DNA of 34,178 bases, from NCBI RefSeq assembly GCF_900172355.1, contig NZ_FWFZ01000035.1, positions 1-34,178 on the forward strand. Direction: 5' to 3'. This stretch comes from Roseisalinus antarcticus. GTDB lineage: Bacteria; Pseudomonadota; Alphaproteobacteria; Rhodobacterales; Rhodobacteraceae. Of this stretch, positions 1 to 8,146 are shown in pieces. Within the stretch, counting starts at the first letter, position 1. Each line of letters starts with the position of its first letter. The translations under genes and the position numbers were made by a program. The notes beneath the pieces were generated by a model. That model ran no database searches. It was given only the letters and a program-made list of their open reading frames with translations, and was not told the origin of the DNA.

Positions 1-120
1 TCAAAGAACCTTGCAGCCTACGGCCGATGGCATGCCGCCCGAAGCAACGCGGACCGATCCTACCTTCATGCGCTCAGGCTGCTGCTCGCTTCAGGCCCTC
101 GCGCCAACACGGTTTGCTGA
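1..120 (+). CDS. possible 3' end of an unidentified gene
   Basis: Frame 1 is open from the first base to a TGA at 118-120, giving 39 residues that end in GPRANTVC. No start is visible, so if real it is the C-terminus of a gene that begins before the window. I do not recognise the sequence. An open stretch this short in GC-rich DNA can be chance, so the call is weak. The AT-richer sulfotransferase starts about 100 bases further on. Confidence 0.2.
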   Translation, partial: SKNLAAYGRWHAARSNADRSYLHALRLLLASGPRANTVC

Positions 121-222
121 CACCGCCCTATCGTAGATGTCCAGCGTTCGGCCCATTTTTTGTTGCGTTTAGGCTTTATCCAGCTTCTCCTGACTAAAGC
201 GAATTTGCAGGAAATGACAGAT

Positions 223-1110
223 ATGACTGACCGTAAGCTCTACCTTGGTCCATTAACTGACAGCAGACGTTGGGATATGGTCAATATTCGCCCCGACGAT
301 GTGTTCGTTGTCACGCCTCCGAAATGCGGAACCACTTGGATGCAAACTATCGTGGCCCTGCTGCTCTCTGGCGATCCAGAGGTCGATACGGAATTATCCG
401 TCAAAATGCCTTGGGTCGATATTCGCATCCGCGAGATGCCAGAGGTGGCTAAACGACTCGACGCAATGACCCACAGGCGAAGCATGAAAAGCCATACGCC
501 GATGGACGGGCTGCCGTTGGATGATCAGGCACAATACCTTTGCGTGTTTCGCCATCCGCTTGATGCGCATTTCTCGTATCGTAAACATGTGCGTAACATC
601 CCAATGTCTTTGTTCGATTCATTTTATCCAGAAGACGATATAGATGGCATCACATTCCGCCGCTTTTTGGACGGTGGAGCAGAAGGGTTTGATGGCGATG
701 CTATGCCGCTTGCTCATATCATCCAGCATTACAGAGCCGCTGTTGCACTCGCGGACCGACCCAATGTGTCGCTGTTTCACTACGCAGATATGACCCGTGA
801 TTTGCCGGGCACCTTTACCAAACTGTCCGACTTGCTGAACATATCGCATCCTTCTCACGTTTTGGATCAACTGGTTCAGGCGGCTACGTTCAACAATATG
901 AAAGCCAATGCCGAACGTTATGCTCCGTCCGGGGGTAAGGGGTTCATGAAGTCAGACACCGAGTTTTTCCACAGCGGCACAAGCGGCAAATGGGATGGCA
1001 AACTGACGGACAAGGAGGTGGAGGCATACTCAGTTATGATGGACGCACATCTGACATCTGAGGAACGAGCTTGGCTGGAGTATGGAGTAAAAGGGCTCTC
1101 GCACGATTAG
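223..1110 (+). CDS. sulfotransferase family protein (PAPS-dependent)
   Basis: Predicted cytosolic sulfotransferase of about 295 residues, moving a sulfonate group from PAPS to an unknown acceptor. The 5'-phosphosulfate loop PPKCGTTWMQ lies near residue 33. The 3'-phosphate-binding segment RHPLDAHFSYRKH is mid-protein, and a C-terminal SGKWDGKLT resembles the family's second PAPS contact. I start at ATG 223 because AGGAA at 209-213 is well spaced for it; ATG 214 and TTG 160 are in frame upstream but have no comparable site. By eye the gene is clearly less GC-rich than the recombinase and catabolic genes that follow, which suggests acquisition from another source. No operon partner is visible, so the acceptor cannot be guessed. 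The family call is firm; the substrate is unknown. Confidence 0.85.
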   Translation: MTDRKLYLGPLTDSRRWDMVNIRPDDVFVVTPPKCGTTWMQTIVALLLSGDPEVDTELSVKMPWVDIRIREMPEVAKRLDAMTHRRSMKSHTPMDGLPLDDQAQYLCVFRHPLDAHFSYRKHVRNIPMSLFDSFYPEDDIDGITFRRFLDGGAEGFDGDAMPLAHIIQHYRAAVALADRPNVSLFHYADMTRDLPGTFTKLSDLLNISHPSHVLDQLVQAATFNNMKANAERYAPSGGKGFMKSDTEFFHSGTSGKWDGKLTDKEVEAYSVMMDAHLTSEERAWLEYGVKGLSHD

Positions 1111-1145
1111 GTCCCGCGCATGGCAAGAGTTCTGCCCTGCAGCGA

Positions 1146-1173
1146 ACGGCGGCTCCGTCCGCATAGCCGCCGT
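1146..1173 (+). repeat. inverted repeat after the sulfotransferase gene
   Basis: ACGGCGGCT (1146-1154) and AGCCGCCGT (1165-1173) form a perfect 9-bp stem with a 10-base loop, 35 bases past the sulfotransferase stop. No T-run follows, so it is at best a weak intrinsic terminator. Because a serine recombinase gene starts 105 bases later, part of a recombination site is another possibility. Confidence 0.45.
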
Positions 1174-1277
1174 CGTACCGTAGCCGTTCAGCGAATGAAC
1201 TTCCTGCTACGAGATTGCGGCCGGAACGATGTACACATCTGCGCAACGAACGTTTGGCAGGTGTGGACGGAGGGCCA

Positions 1278-1985
1278 ATGGCGGGCAGCGGGCAGAGGTT
1301 TGTGGCCTACGAGCGGGTCTCGACGGCGCGGCAGGGTGCGAGCGGGCTGGGGCTCGAAGCGCAGCGCCAGACCATCGAGACGTTTGCCAAACAGCGTGGC
1401 GCGGTGGTCCTGGATCGGTTCACCGAGGTCGAGAGCGGCAAGGTCGCTGACCGGCCGGAACTGACCAAGGCGCTGCATCTGGCCAAGGTCACCGGCGCCA
1501 CACTGGTCATCGCCAAGCTGGACCGGCTGTCGCACAACGCCGCCTTCCTTCTCACCCTGCAGGGCAGCGGTGTCCGGTTCCTCGCCTGCGACATGCCGGA
1601 GGCCAATGATTTGACGGTCGGCATCATGGCGCTGGTGGCGCAACAGGAGCGCGAGGCGATCTCGCGGCGGACCAGGGAGGCACTGGCGGTGGCGAAAGCG
1701 CGCGGCGTGAAGCTGGGCAACCCAAACGGGGCAGCGGCGCTCCAGAGGGCCGGAAAAGGCGGTGCGGCGCTTCGCACGAGGGTTGCGGATAATGCGAACC
1801 GGTTTGCCGCCGATCTTGCTGAGGTCCTCGCAGATATCCGGGCAGGGGGCGCGACCAGTCTCCGGGCCATCGCCGCCGAACTGACCATGCGCGGCATCCA
1901 GACCCGGCGCGGAGGCACGTGGCGGGTATCCAATGTGCGCAACTTGATTGGCAGAGTGGACGTGGTCGCTTCGAAACGGTCGTGA
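1278..1985 (+). CDS. small serine recombinase / resolvase family protein
   Basis: Site-specific serine recombinase of about 235 residues. The N-terminal resolvase domain holds the catalytic serine in YERVSTARQ near residue 13, then KLDRLSHN and EREAISRRTREAL, which supply the usual active-site arginines. The C-terminal part (TSLRAIAAELTMRGIQTRRGGTWRVSNVRNL) looks like a recombinase-type helix-turn-helix reading DNA. ATG 1278 is chosen because CGGAGGG lies at 1268-1274; an in-frame ATG at 1215 has no such site and would add non-family residues. It is much shorter than the large serine recombinase at 29187-30494. It neighbours an IS remnant, so it marks mobile DNA. Which site it acts on is not visible. 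Confidence 0.85.
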   Translation: MAGSGQRFVAYERVSTARQGASGLGLEAQRQTIETFAKQRGAVVLDRFTEVESGKVADRPELTKALHLAKVTGATLVIAKLDRLSHNAAFLLTLQGSGVRFLACDMPEANDLTVGIMALVAQQEREAISRRTREALAVAKARGVKLGNPNGAAALQRAGKGGAALRTRVADNANRFAADLAEVLADIRAGGATSLRAIAAELTMRGIQTRRGGTWRVSNVRNLIGRVDVVASKRS

Positions 1986-2346
1986 CAGACCGCCTTCGGT
2001 CATACGGAGCGGCGTTGAAAGCCCTCGGTCGCGGCGATGACCGTGAGATGGGGCGATGACTGAGCAACCGGGCCGAGAATTCCTGCCATTCCGACGACGC
2101 GAGCGGGCGATGCTGGCGTTCGGCAGATGCGATGTCTGTAGAAGTTCGCATCGATCCATGCCTTCGTCCACAACCAATTCAACCACAAGCGCCCGCATTC
2201 CGCCCTTGGCGGCAGGCCACCCGCCGTGGTCTATTGGCTGAGAAAAGACGAAACCAAACCCGATCAGCAGGAGCGGAGAGTAGCTTAGAAAGCGCCAGAT
2301 TCTGTCCAAGGATTGGGGAGTAGCTCAAAGGTCGTTCAAAGCGGCA
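1986..2346. other. 361-base stretch without an intact gene
   Basis: The only recognisable content is the transposase tail at 2142-2288 and what is probably the outer end of that element just after it (about 2289-2330). A short GACCG/CGGTC hairpin sits directly behind the recombinase stop (1988-2001) with no T-run. No terminator is obvious for the long minus-strand operon that ends at 2347. Confidence 0.5.
2142..2288 (+). pseudogene. 3' remnant of an IS3-type transposase gene
   Basis: Reading the frame that ends at TAG 2286-2288 gives NHKRPHSALGGRPPAVVYW, the C-terminal signature of IS3-family (OrfB) transposases. In these proteins the motif follows the last catalytic Glu of the DDE domain. 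An in-frame stop at 2139-2141 and the absence of any DDE residues upstream show that only the last 50 or so codons remain. The bases after the stop probably include the old right end of the element. The fragment abuts the 3' end of the catabolic operon. Confidence 0.7.
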
Positions 2347-3369
2347 TCAGTCCGGGGCTGGAACGTTCTTCGATAGCAAACCAGCAGACTTGAGATCGGC
2401 CCAGAGCGCGGGGGGGACGGGTTTCGCGCCGGAGGCGAGGTTCGATCGCATCTCGTCGGGATGGGCGCTCCCGTAGATCACCGACACGACGGCGGGATGA
2501 CCGAGTGGAAACCGCATTGCAGCCGATGGCAGTGGCACCGCGTGATCGTCGCAGATTTCTTTGATGCGGCGGGTCTTTTCCTGAATTTCGGCATCAGCGG
2601 GCTGATACATATACCGCGCCTCCGGCCCCGGTCCGGTCACGAGGATGCCGGAGGCGAAAGGCGTGGCGATGACAACCGACACACCTCTGGCGGCAAACCG
2701 GTCGAGTGCTGCGAGGCCGGTCTGGTCGAGCAGGGTATAGGCCATTGCGACGATCAAGAAATCGAGGTCTACCATGTCGGGGATGTCGTCGAGCGACTCG
2801 ACCCGGTTCAGGCCCATGCCGATAGCCTTAATCTCACCGGATCGCTTCAACTCTTCGAGCGCCTTGATCCCGGATGTCGACATATCCGTCATCCGCGACT
2901 GCCAGTGCGGTTCGTGCGCGAACCGGTCGGGATCGTGGATCAGCAAGGCGTCGACGGTGTCGATGCCCATTCGCATCAGGCTTTGTTCATAGGACCGCAT
3001 GACGCCGTCATAGGTGTAGTCGAAGTCGAAATCGAACCGCAGCCCGCCGAGCCATTTCGACATATCCACCTTTGCAGGGTCGGCGGGTCGGCGAAAGACG
3101 CGGCCGACCTTGGTGGTCAGCACGAAATCGTCGCGCGGCTTGTCGATCAGGAAATCGCCGACGCGATGCTCGCTCAGGCCGCGGCCATACCAGGGGGCGG
3201 CGTCGAAATACCGCACGCCGCCGTCCCAGGCCGCCTGCATTGTGGCGCGTGCGATGTCGCCATCGACATGGTGGCGCTGGCCACCGAAATGAGCGGCTCC
3301 AAGACCGAATTTCGGGAGTTTCAGCGTCGTGCGCCCAACCGTTCGGCCCGTGGTATCCGCTGCGTTCAT
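2347..3369 (-). CDS. aldo/keto reductase, sugar 1-dehydrogenase-like
   Basis: NAD(P)-dependent aldo/keto reductase of 340 residues, close in pattern to the D-threo-aldose 1-dehydrogenase / L-fucose dehydrogenase group. It shows the (alpha/beta)8 start LPKFGLGAAHFGG. The catalytic set is Asp56 and Tyr61 in YFDAAPWYGRGLSE, Lys87 in TTKVGR and the His of LLIHDPD. ATG 3369 is used because family homology begins there; the open frame continues upstream into the SDR gene without family sequence. It is the last gene of the minus-strand operon, 17 bases behind the SDR stop. Inferred role: first oxidation of the imported sugar to its lactone. The exact sugar cannot be told from sequence; L-fucose, L-galactose or a related aldose are candidates. 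Confidence 0.85.
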   Translation of the reverse strand: MNAADTTGRTVGRTTLKLPKFGLGAAHFGGQRHHVDGDIARATMQAAWDGGVRYFDAAPWYGRGLSEHRVGDFLIDKPRDDFVLTTKVGRVFRRPADPAKVDMSKWLGGLRFDFDFDYTYDGVMRSYEQSLMRMGIDTVDALLIHDPDRFAHEPHWQSRMTDMSTSGIKALEELKRSGEIKAIGMGLNRVESLDDIPDMVDLDFLIVAMAYTLLDQTGLAALDRFAARGVSVVIATPFASGILVTGPGPEARYMYQPADAEIQEKTRRIKEICDDHAVPLPSAAMRFPLGHPAVVSVIYGSAHPDEMRSNLASGAKPVPPALWADLKSAGLLSKNVPAPD

Positions 3370-3386
3370 CCGAGGGGGCTGCCCGG

Positions 3387-4133
3387 TCAATATGTGGCCC
3401 GCCCGCCGGAAAGATCGAAGACTGAGGCCGTCGTAAAGCTGTTTTCCTGACTGACGAGCCATGACACCATGCCGGCGATCTCCTCGACCTCGGCAAAACG
3501 GCCGCGCGGGATCTTGGAGAGCATATAGTCGATGAATTCAGGTTTCAGTTCATCCAGAATGGCTGTCTTGGCAGTGGCGGGGGTGATCGCGTTGACCGCG
3601 ATGTCATACTCGGCAAGTTCTTTGCCGACTGCCTTGGTCATGCCGATGACGCCTGCCTTGGCCGCGGCATAGGCCGAGGCGTTGGGGTTGCCCTCCTTGC
3701 CGGCGACGGAGGCGATGTTGACGATCCGGCCATAGTTCTGCGCCTTCATGTGCGGGATCACGGCGCGGTTGACGAGGAACGTGCCGGTCAGGTCGATGTC
3801 GATGACCCGGCGCCATTCGTCGATCTCGTAGTCGTCGAGAGGGGCGTTCTTGCCCGCGATCCCGGCGGAATTCACCAATATGTCGAGCCTGCCGTTTAGG
3901 GCCGCGACTGCCTCCGTCGCGCGGGCGACGGTATCCCAGTCGACCACGTCGACTGTCTGGGCGGTCGCAGCACCATTCAGGTCCGCAAGGGCCACCTCGA
4001 GTTGTGCGGCATCGCGGTCCCACAGGCTGACGGTGGCGCCCGAAGCGATAAACCGCCGCGCGACGCACAGCCCGATGCCCTGCGCCCCGCCGGTGACGAC
4101 CGCGACGCGGCCTTTCAGGTCGATTGCGTTCAT
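3387..4133 (-). CDS. short-chain dehydrogenase/reductase (SDR)
   Basis: Classical SDR of 248 residues, the usual family length. It has the cofactor loop TGGAQGIG (15-22), NSAG (88-91), catalytic Ser142 in IASVAG, and YAAAK with Tyr155 and Lys159. Asp39 at the end of the second strand (SLWDRD) favours NAD+ over NADP+. Its ATG overlaps the stop of the upstream ATPase gene as ATGA, so translation is probably coupled. In comparable oxidative deoxysugar clusters the SDR acts either as the sugar 1-dehydrogenase or on the 2-keto-3-deoxy acid; the context fits both roles. Family assignment is certain, substrate is inferred. Confidence 0.88.
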   Translation of the reverse strand: MNAIDLKGRVAVVTGGAQGIGLCVARRFIASGATVSLWDRDAAQLEVALADLNGAATAQTVDVVDWDTVARATEAVAALNGRLDILVNSAGIAGKNAPLDDYEIDEWRRVIDIDLTGTFLVNRAVIPHMKAQNYGRIVNIASVAGKEGNPNASAYAAAKAGVIGMTKAVGKELAEYDIAVNAITPATAKTAILDELKPEFIDYMLSKIPRGRFAEVEEIAGMVSWLVSQENSFTTASVFDLSGGRATY

Positions 4134-5182
4134 GATCCTTGTTCCCTCCTGGGTGATGGCCGCGTTTCAATGGTCGAGGCCCTAACTGCGTCCGGCGGGC
4201 GAAAGACGCTTGCGATGTCGGGCGCCGGCAGGACCGGCGCCTCCCCGAACAGAAAACAGCGCGCGAACCGGTCTGCGTCGAGCATCGCGCGAGGCGGTGC
4301 CTTGGTGCGGCAGACGTCCATCACTTTCGGGCAGCGCGGGGCGAAATTGCAGCCGCGGCTGGTGAAGTCGGTCGCCTCGGCGAGGGTGATGTCCAGCGCG
4401 CCCCATTTTTGCGAAAGGTCTGGCAGCGGGATCGAGGATACCAGCAGTTGCGTATAAGGGTGTTGGGGGTCGCCTATTACGTTTTCGACCGATCCGGCTT
4501 CGGTTACGTCGCCCTTGTAGAGGACGAGAATGTTGTCGCAGATCTGAAATGCTGTGGTCAGATCGTGGGTGATGTAGATGATAGAGATGCCCAGGTCGCG
4601 GTTGAGGGTGCGCAATTCGTCCAGAATCGTCGCCCGCAATGAGGCATCGACCATCGACACCGGCTCGTCCGCGACGATGATCCGCGGCCGCAGAAGGACG
4701 GCGCGCGCCACCATGACGCGTTGCCTTTGCCCGCCGCTCAATTCGTGCGGATAGCGCCCCAGCGTATCGGCGGCCCGCAGGCCAACGCGCGACAGGGCAT
4801 CCTCGATCATCGCCGCCTCCTCGCGCCGTGACGACGCGAGCTTGTAGCGACGCAGCGGCGTTTCGAGGACGTGATCGACCCGGTAGAACGGATTGAAGAC
4901 GTCGAATGGATCCTGAAACACCGGCTGCACCTCGCGCCGGAAAAGCTGTTTTTCGGACCGGGTCATCTGGGTCAGATCGCGGCCACGATAGATCACCTGA
5001 CCGGCACTCGGCTGGATGAACCCCAGCAGGATACGGGCGAGCGTGGTCTTGCCGCTACCACTCTCACCGGCGACGGCGGTCATCGACGCGGTGTCTTCGC
5101 GCAGCGACAGCGAAAAATCATCGAGCGCAGTGAAGCCGCCGAAAGTCTTGCGAACGCCCCTGAGTTCAATCAGCGCGGTCAT
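4130..5182 (-). CDS. ABC transporter ATPase, DppF/OppF type
   Basis: Second ATPase of a peptide/nickel-class importer, 350 residues. Visible are Walker A GESGSGKTT (39-47), the Q-loop QPVFQDP, signature LSGGQRQR (148-155), Walker B IIVADEP (168-174) and His206 of the H-loop. The C-terminal NFAPRCPKVMDVC carries the cysteine-containing tail typical of OppD/DppF proteins. ATG 5182 overlaps the preceding ATPase stop by four bases (ATGA), and its own stop overlaps the SDR start the same way. The open frame extends 38 codons upstream, but that stretch is antisense of nothing and lacks family sequence. It should pair with the 5179-6195 ATPase to drive uptake through the permeases encoded upstream. 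Confidence 0.92.
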   Translation of the reverse strand: MTALIELRGVRKTFGGFTALDDFSLSLREDTASMTAVAGESGSGKTTLARILLGFIQPSAGQVIYRGRDLTQMTRSEKQLFRREVQPVFQDPFDVFNPFYRVDHVLETPLRRYKLASSRREEAAMIEDALSRVGLRAADTLGRYPHELSGGQRQRVMVARAVLLRPRIIVADEPVSMVDASLRATILDELRTLNRDLGISIIYITHDLTTAFQICDNILVLYKGDVTEAGSVENVIGDPQHPYTQLLVSSIPLPDLSQKWGALDITLAEATDFTSRGCNFAPRCPKVMDVCRTKAPPRAMLDADRFARCFLFGEAPVLPAPDIASVFRPPDAVRASTIETRPSPRREQGS

Positions 5183-6195
5183 GCGGTGTCCTCCGAGGCG
5201 GTGATCGGCGGCAAACTGTCGTGCTGCGGATAGAGGTGACAGGCGGCTACGTGATACGACGCGACCGTCTGCTGTTCCGGCGTCTCGGCCCTGCAACGGT
5301 CGAACGCAAAGGGACAGCGGGCGGCGAAACGACAGCCTTCGGGCAGATTGACGAGGCGGGGCGGCAGTCCGGGGATACCGCGCAACGCCTTGCGTTCGCG
5401 GATGCCCGGCAGGCTGTCGATCAGCAGACGGGTGTAGGGGTGCCGCGGCGTCTCGATAATCTGCTGCACGGGACCAAGCTCGACGACGCGGCCCGCATAC
5501 ATGACGCCGACGGTGTCCGAAAACTGCGCGATAAGCCCCATGTCGTGGCCGATTAGCACGACGGCGGCCCCCAGTCCGTCCTGCAATCTGCCGAGCGTCT
5601 GGATGATCTGGCGTTGCACCACCACGTCGAGAGCACTTGTCGGCTCGTCTGCGATGATGACCTTCGGGGCGAGCGAGGTGGCAATCGCCATCACCGCGCG
5701 CTGTTTCATTCCGCCGCTGAGTTCGTGGGGGAACCGCCGCGCGACCGATGGATCTAGCCCGACATTCGCGAGGCCCTCGACGATCCGGGTCCGTATCGCC
5801 TTGCGGTTCAGGTCGCGCCGATGCGCGAGGATGGCATCGGCGATCTGGTCGCCGACGCGCATGACCGGGTTGAGCGAGCTCATCGCGCCCTGCGGTACGA
5901 GGGCGATGTCGCGCAGCCGGGTCTGGCGTAGCTCGGCATCGGTCAGCTTCAGCAGATCACGGTCGGCCAGCAGCACCTCGCCCCCGGCGATGCGCGCGGG
6001 CGGGCGCGACAGCCGCATAAGCGCCATGGCGACGGTCGTCTTGCCCGACCCGGATTCGCCGATCAGACCCAGACGTTCGCCCGCGCGCAGCGAAAAAGAC
6101 ACCCTGTCGACGGCCTTGGCCGGGCCTTCGCGGGTGTCGTAATGCACCTCGAGATCGCGGACATCCAGCACGCGTGTTTTGTCACCGTCATTCAT
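5179..6195 (-). CDS. ABC transporter ATPase, DppD/OppD type
   Basis: First ATPase of the same importer, 338 residues. Walker A GESGSGKTT begins at 46; the protein also shows LVPQGAMSSLNPV in the Q-loop region, LSGGMKQR as signature, Walker B IIADEPTSALD and GHD for the H-loop. The C-terminus has GCRFAARCPFAFDRC, the family's cysteine motif. The start at ATG 6195 overlaps the permease stop (ATGA). The frame stays open upstream to about 7023, but that part lies over the permease gene and is not coding. Role: ATP hydrolysis at the inner membrane. The substrate is judged from neighbouring catabolic genes to be a carbohydrate rather than a peptide, which is inference. Confidence 0.92.
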   Translation of the reverse strand: MNDGDKTRVLDVRDLEVHYDTREGPAKAVDRVSFSLRAGERLGLIGESGSGKTTVAMALMRLSRPPARIAGGEVLLADRDLLKLTDAELRQTRLRDIALVPQGAMSSLNPVMRVGDQIADAILAHRRDLNRKAIRTRIVEGLANVGLDPSVARRFPHELSGGMKQRAVMAIATSLAPKVIIADEPTSALDVVVQRQIIQTLGRLQDGLGAAVVLIGHDMGLIAQFSDTVGVMYAGRVVELGPVQQIIETPRHPYTRLLIDSLPGIRERKALRGIPGLPPRLVNLPEGCRFAARCPFAFDRCRAETPEQQTVASYHVAACHLYPQHDSLPPITASEDTA

Positions 6196-7073
6196 GCCCG
6201 GATCAGCCTTGGGTTCGCGAACCGGTCGAACCCAATCGAGGTGAGAAACAGCCCGAGCGATATCAGCGCGATGACGATGATCGGCGGCAACCACCACCAC
6301 CACATGCCCCGCAGCAGGGCCGAGGATTGCTGCGACCAATAGATCGTGTTGCCCAGCGTCATTTCCTGCGGCGCGCCAAGGCCCAGTGCTTCGAGGCCGA
6401 TCACCGCGAGGATGGCGGTGGCGACGGTGGCCACGAAACTGGCGATGATGAACGGCAGCAGGTTCGGCATGATCTCGCGGAACAGGATCTCGAGGCTGCT
6501 CTCGCCGTTCACCCGCGCCACTTCGATGTAGGAGCGTTCGCGGATGGTGAGGACCTGCGCGCGCACCGTCCTGGTCGAAACCATCCAGGCGAGGGACGCG
6601 ACAACAAGGGCCATGATTTCGACGGTCATCTGTTCGATGTTGCCGGCGATAATGACCAGAATGGCGATGGCGGGTATCGTCATCATCGCGTCGGCCACGA
6701 TCCGGATGACGGCGTCGGCCCAGCCCCTGAAATTGCCCGCGATCAGGCCCAGAATCGTGCCGAACCCGACGCCGAGAGCGCCCGCTATCAGGCCGATCTT
6801 CAACGTGTTGGGCGTCGCCAGGATCAGCAGCGTCAGCATGTCGCGGCCCTGCGCATCGGTCCCGAGCCAGAATTCCGCGGACGGCGACTGGCGTGGCAGC
6901 ACCGACCCCACGAGAGCGTCTCGCGGTTCGATGAACAGCGGACCCAGAAGGCAGAACAGCATGATAAGTCCGAGGATCGACAGCCCCCAGATGAGCGCGG
7001 GCGCGATGCGGCCCTCGGACCACGACCGCCGCAAGCCGGAAAACGCGCGGCGGGGTGAAGGAGCGGCGGTCAT
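6192..7073 (-). CDS. ABC transporter permease, DppC/OppC type
   Basis: Inner-membrane permease of 293 residues. The N-terminal helix (ALIWGLSILGLIMLFCLLGPLF) is followed by the OppC-typical periplasmic FWLGTDAQGRDMLT. About five more hydrophobic segments come after it. The EAA-type loop that docks the ATPase appears as YIEVARVNGESSLEILFREIMPNLLP. ATG 7073 overlaps the stop of the upstream permease (ATGA), and its TGA overlaps the ATPase start. Length and topology match DppC proteins. It forms a heterodimeric channel with the product of 7070-8074. Confidence 0.92.
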   Translation of the reverse strand: MTAAPSPRRAFSGLRRSWSEGRIAPALIWGLSILGLIMLFCLLGPLFIEPRDALVGSVLPRQSPSAEFWLGTDAQGRDMLTLLILATPNTLKIGLIAGALGVGFGTILGLIAGNFRGWADAVIRIVADAMMTIPAIAILVIIAGNIEQMTVEIMALVVASLAWMVSTRTVRAQVLTIRERSYIEVARVNGESSLEILFREIMPNLLPFIIASFVATVATAILAVIGLEALGLGAPQEMTLGNTIYWSQQSSALLRGMWWWWLPPIIVIALISLGLFLTSIGFDRFANPRLIRA

Positions 7074-8074
7074 CGTCGGATCCTCGGGTCGAGCAGGGGG
7101 TAAATCAGGTCGATGATGAACAGCAAGACGGCCAGCGTCAGGATCAGGATCAGGACGACGCCCTGCACGAGGAAATAGTCCTGACCGCGCACCGCGTTGT
7201 ATAGAAGAGCGCCAAGACCGGGATAGTTGAAGATCACCTCGACAAGCACCGCGCCCGACACCACATGGCCAAGCGATAGAGCGAGGGCCGTCACCTGCGG
7301 CAGCATGGCGTTGCGCATTCCGTAGCGCAGGAATATTCGCCGCGGCGCAAGGCCCTTGGCCTCGGCGAAAGTGATGTAATCCTCGCCCAGGACCGACACG
7401 GTCTGGCTGCGCATCCCCAGCGCCCAAATGCCGACACTGCCCAGCACGATGGCAAGGCCCGGCAACATGCCGTGGTGGACGATGTTGACGAAACTCGGCC
7501 AGTCCCATTCCATGATTAGGGTCGGGCTGGCGCCGCCACCGGGCGGAAATATCCGCCACAAGACAGCGAAAAGGTAGATCAGGATCATTGCCAGCAGGTA
7601 GAAAGGGATGGTCGACAGCACCAGAAGGGTCGGCACGATGGTGCGGATGATCCTCCCGCTGCGCGGCCACGCCAATAGCGCGCCGAGAACCGACCCCAGT
7701 GTGAAGGCGATGAGGGTGGCCGTCGCCAGCAGCCCGACCGACCATGGCAGGGCCTGCCGGATCATCTGCGACACCGGCTGCGGATAGGATGACAGGGACA
7801 CGCCCATGTCGAACCGGAACAGGTCGCGCCAATAGTTGAGATACTGGGTCATCATCGGCTTATCGAGGCCGTATTTCTCACGAAAATTGTCTATGATTGC
7901 CTGACTGTCCATCTCTTGAGACCCACCGGCCGATTGCAGCCGCGCGATAAGGCTCTCGATCGGATCGCCGGGCAGCAGGCGGGGGATGAAGAAATTGACG
8001 CTGACGGCGATGAACACCACGACCAGAAACTGAATGAAGCGCATTCCGATGTAGCGTGCGAGTTCACTGGACAT
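7070..8074 (-). CDS. ABC transporter permease, DppB/OppB type
   Basis: Inner-membrane permease of 334 residues. It opens with the DppB-like segment IGMRFIQFLVVVFIAVSVNFFIPRLLPGDPI, continues with the family's large periplasmic loop and shows six predicted membrane helices. The ATPase-docking loop reads YITFAEAKGLAPRRIFLRYGMRNAMLPQ. The start at ATG 8074 lies 72 bases behind the binding-protein stop, and that gap holds a strong hairpin. Its stop overlaps the next permease gene. Confident family call; substrate inferred from the operon. Confidence 0.92.
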   Translation of the reverse strand: MSSELARYIGMRFIQFLVVVFIAVSVNFFIPRLLPGDPIESLIARLQSAGGSQEMDSQAIIDNFREKYGLDKPMMTQYLNYWRDLFRFDMGVSLSSYPQPVSQMIRQALPWSVGLLATATLIAFTLGSVLGALLAWPRSGRIIRTIVPTLLVLSTIPFYLLAMILIYLFAVLWRIFPPGGGASPTLIMEWDWPSFVNIVHHGMLPGLAIVLGSVGIWALGMRSQTVSVLGEDYITFAEAKGLAPRRIFLRYGMRNAMLPQVTALALSLGHVVSGAVLVEVIFNYPGLGALLYNAVRGQDYFLVQGVVLILILTLAVLLFIIDLIYPLLDPRIRR

Positions 8075-8104
8075 AGGGTGGATCGCCTGACTTGTCTGGA
8101 AATG

Positions 8105-8129
8105 GCGCGGCGACCGGGGGCCGCCGCGC
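8105..8129 (-). promoter_or_regulatory. intercistronic hairpin between binding protein and permease genes
   Basis: GCGCGGCG (8105-8112) and CGCCGCGC (8122-8129) make a perfect 8-bp GC stem with a 9-base loop, in the 72-base gap after the binding-protein stop. Such structures often protect the 3' end of a binding-protein message or partly terminate it, so that more binding protein than permease is made. That role is inferred from position. Confidence 0.5.
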
Positions 8130-8146
8130 GCGGGGTCTGGTGGCGA

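Noticed and set aside
2461-3450. Long open frame on the plus strand over the aldo/keto reductase gene
   Set aside because: Antisense to a clear enzyme gene; no recognisable protein sequence; expected from high GC.
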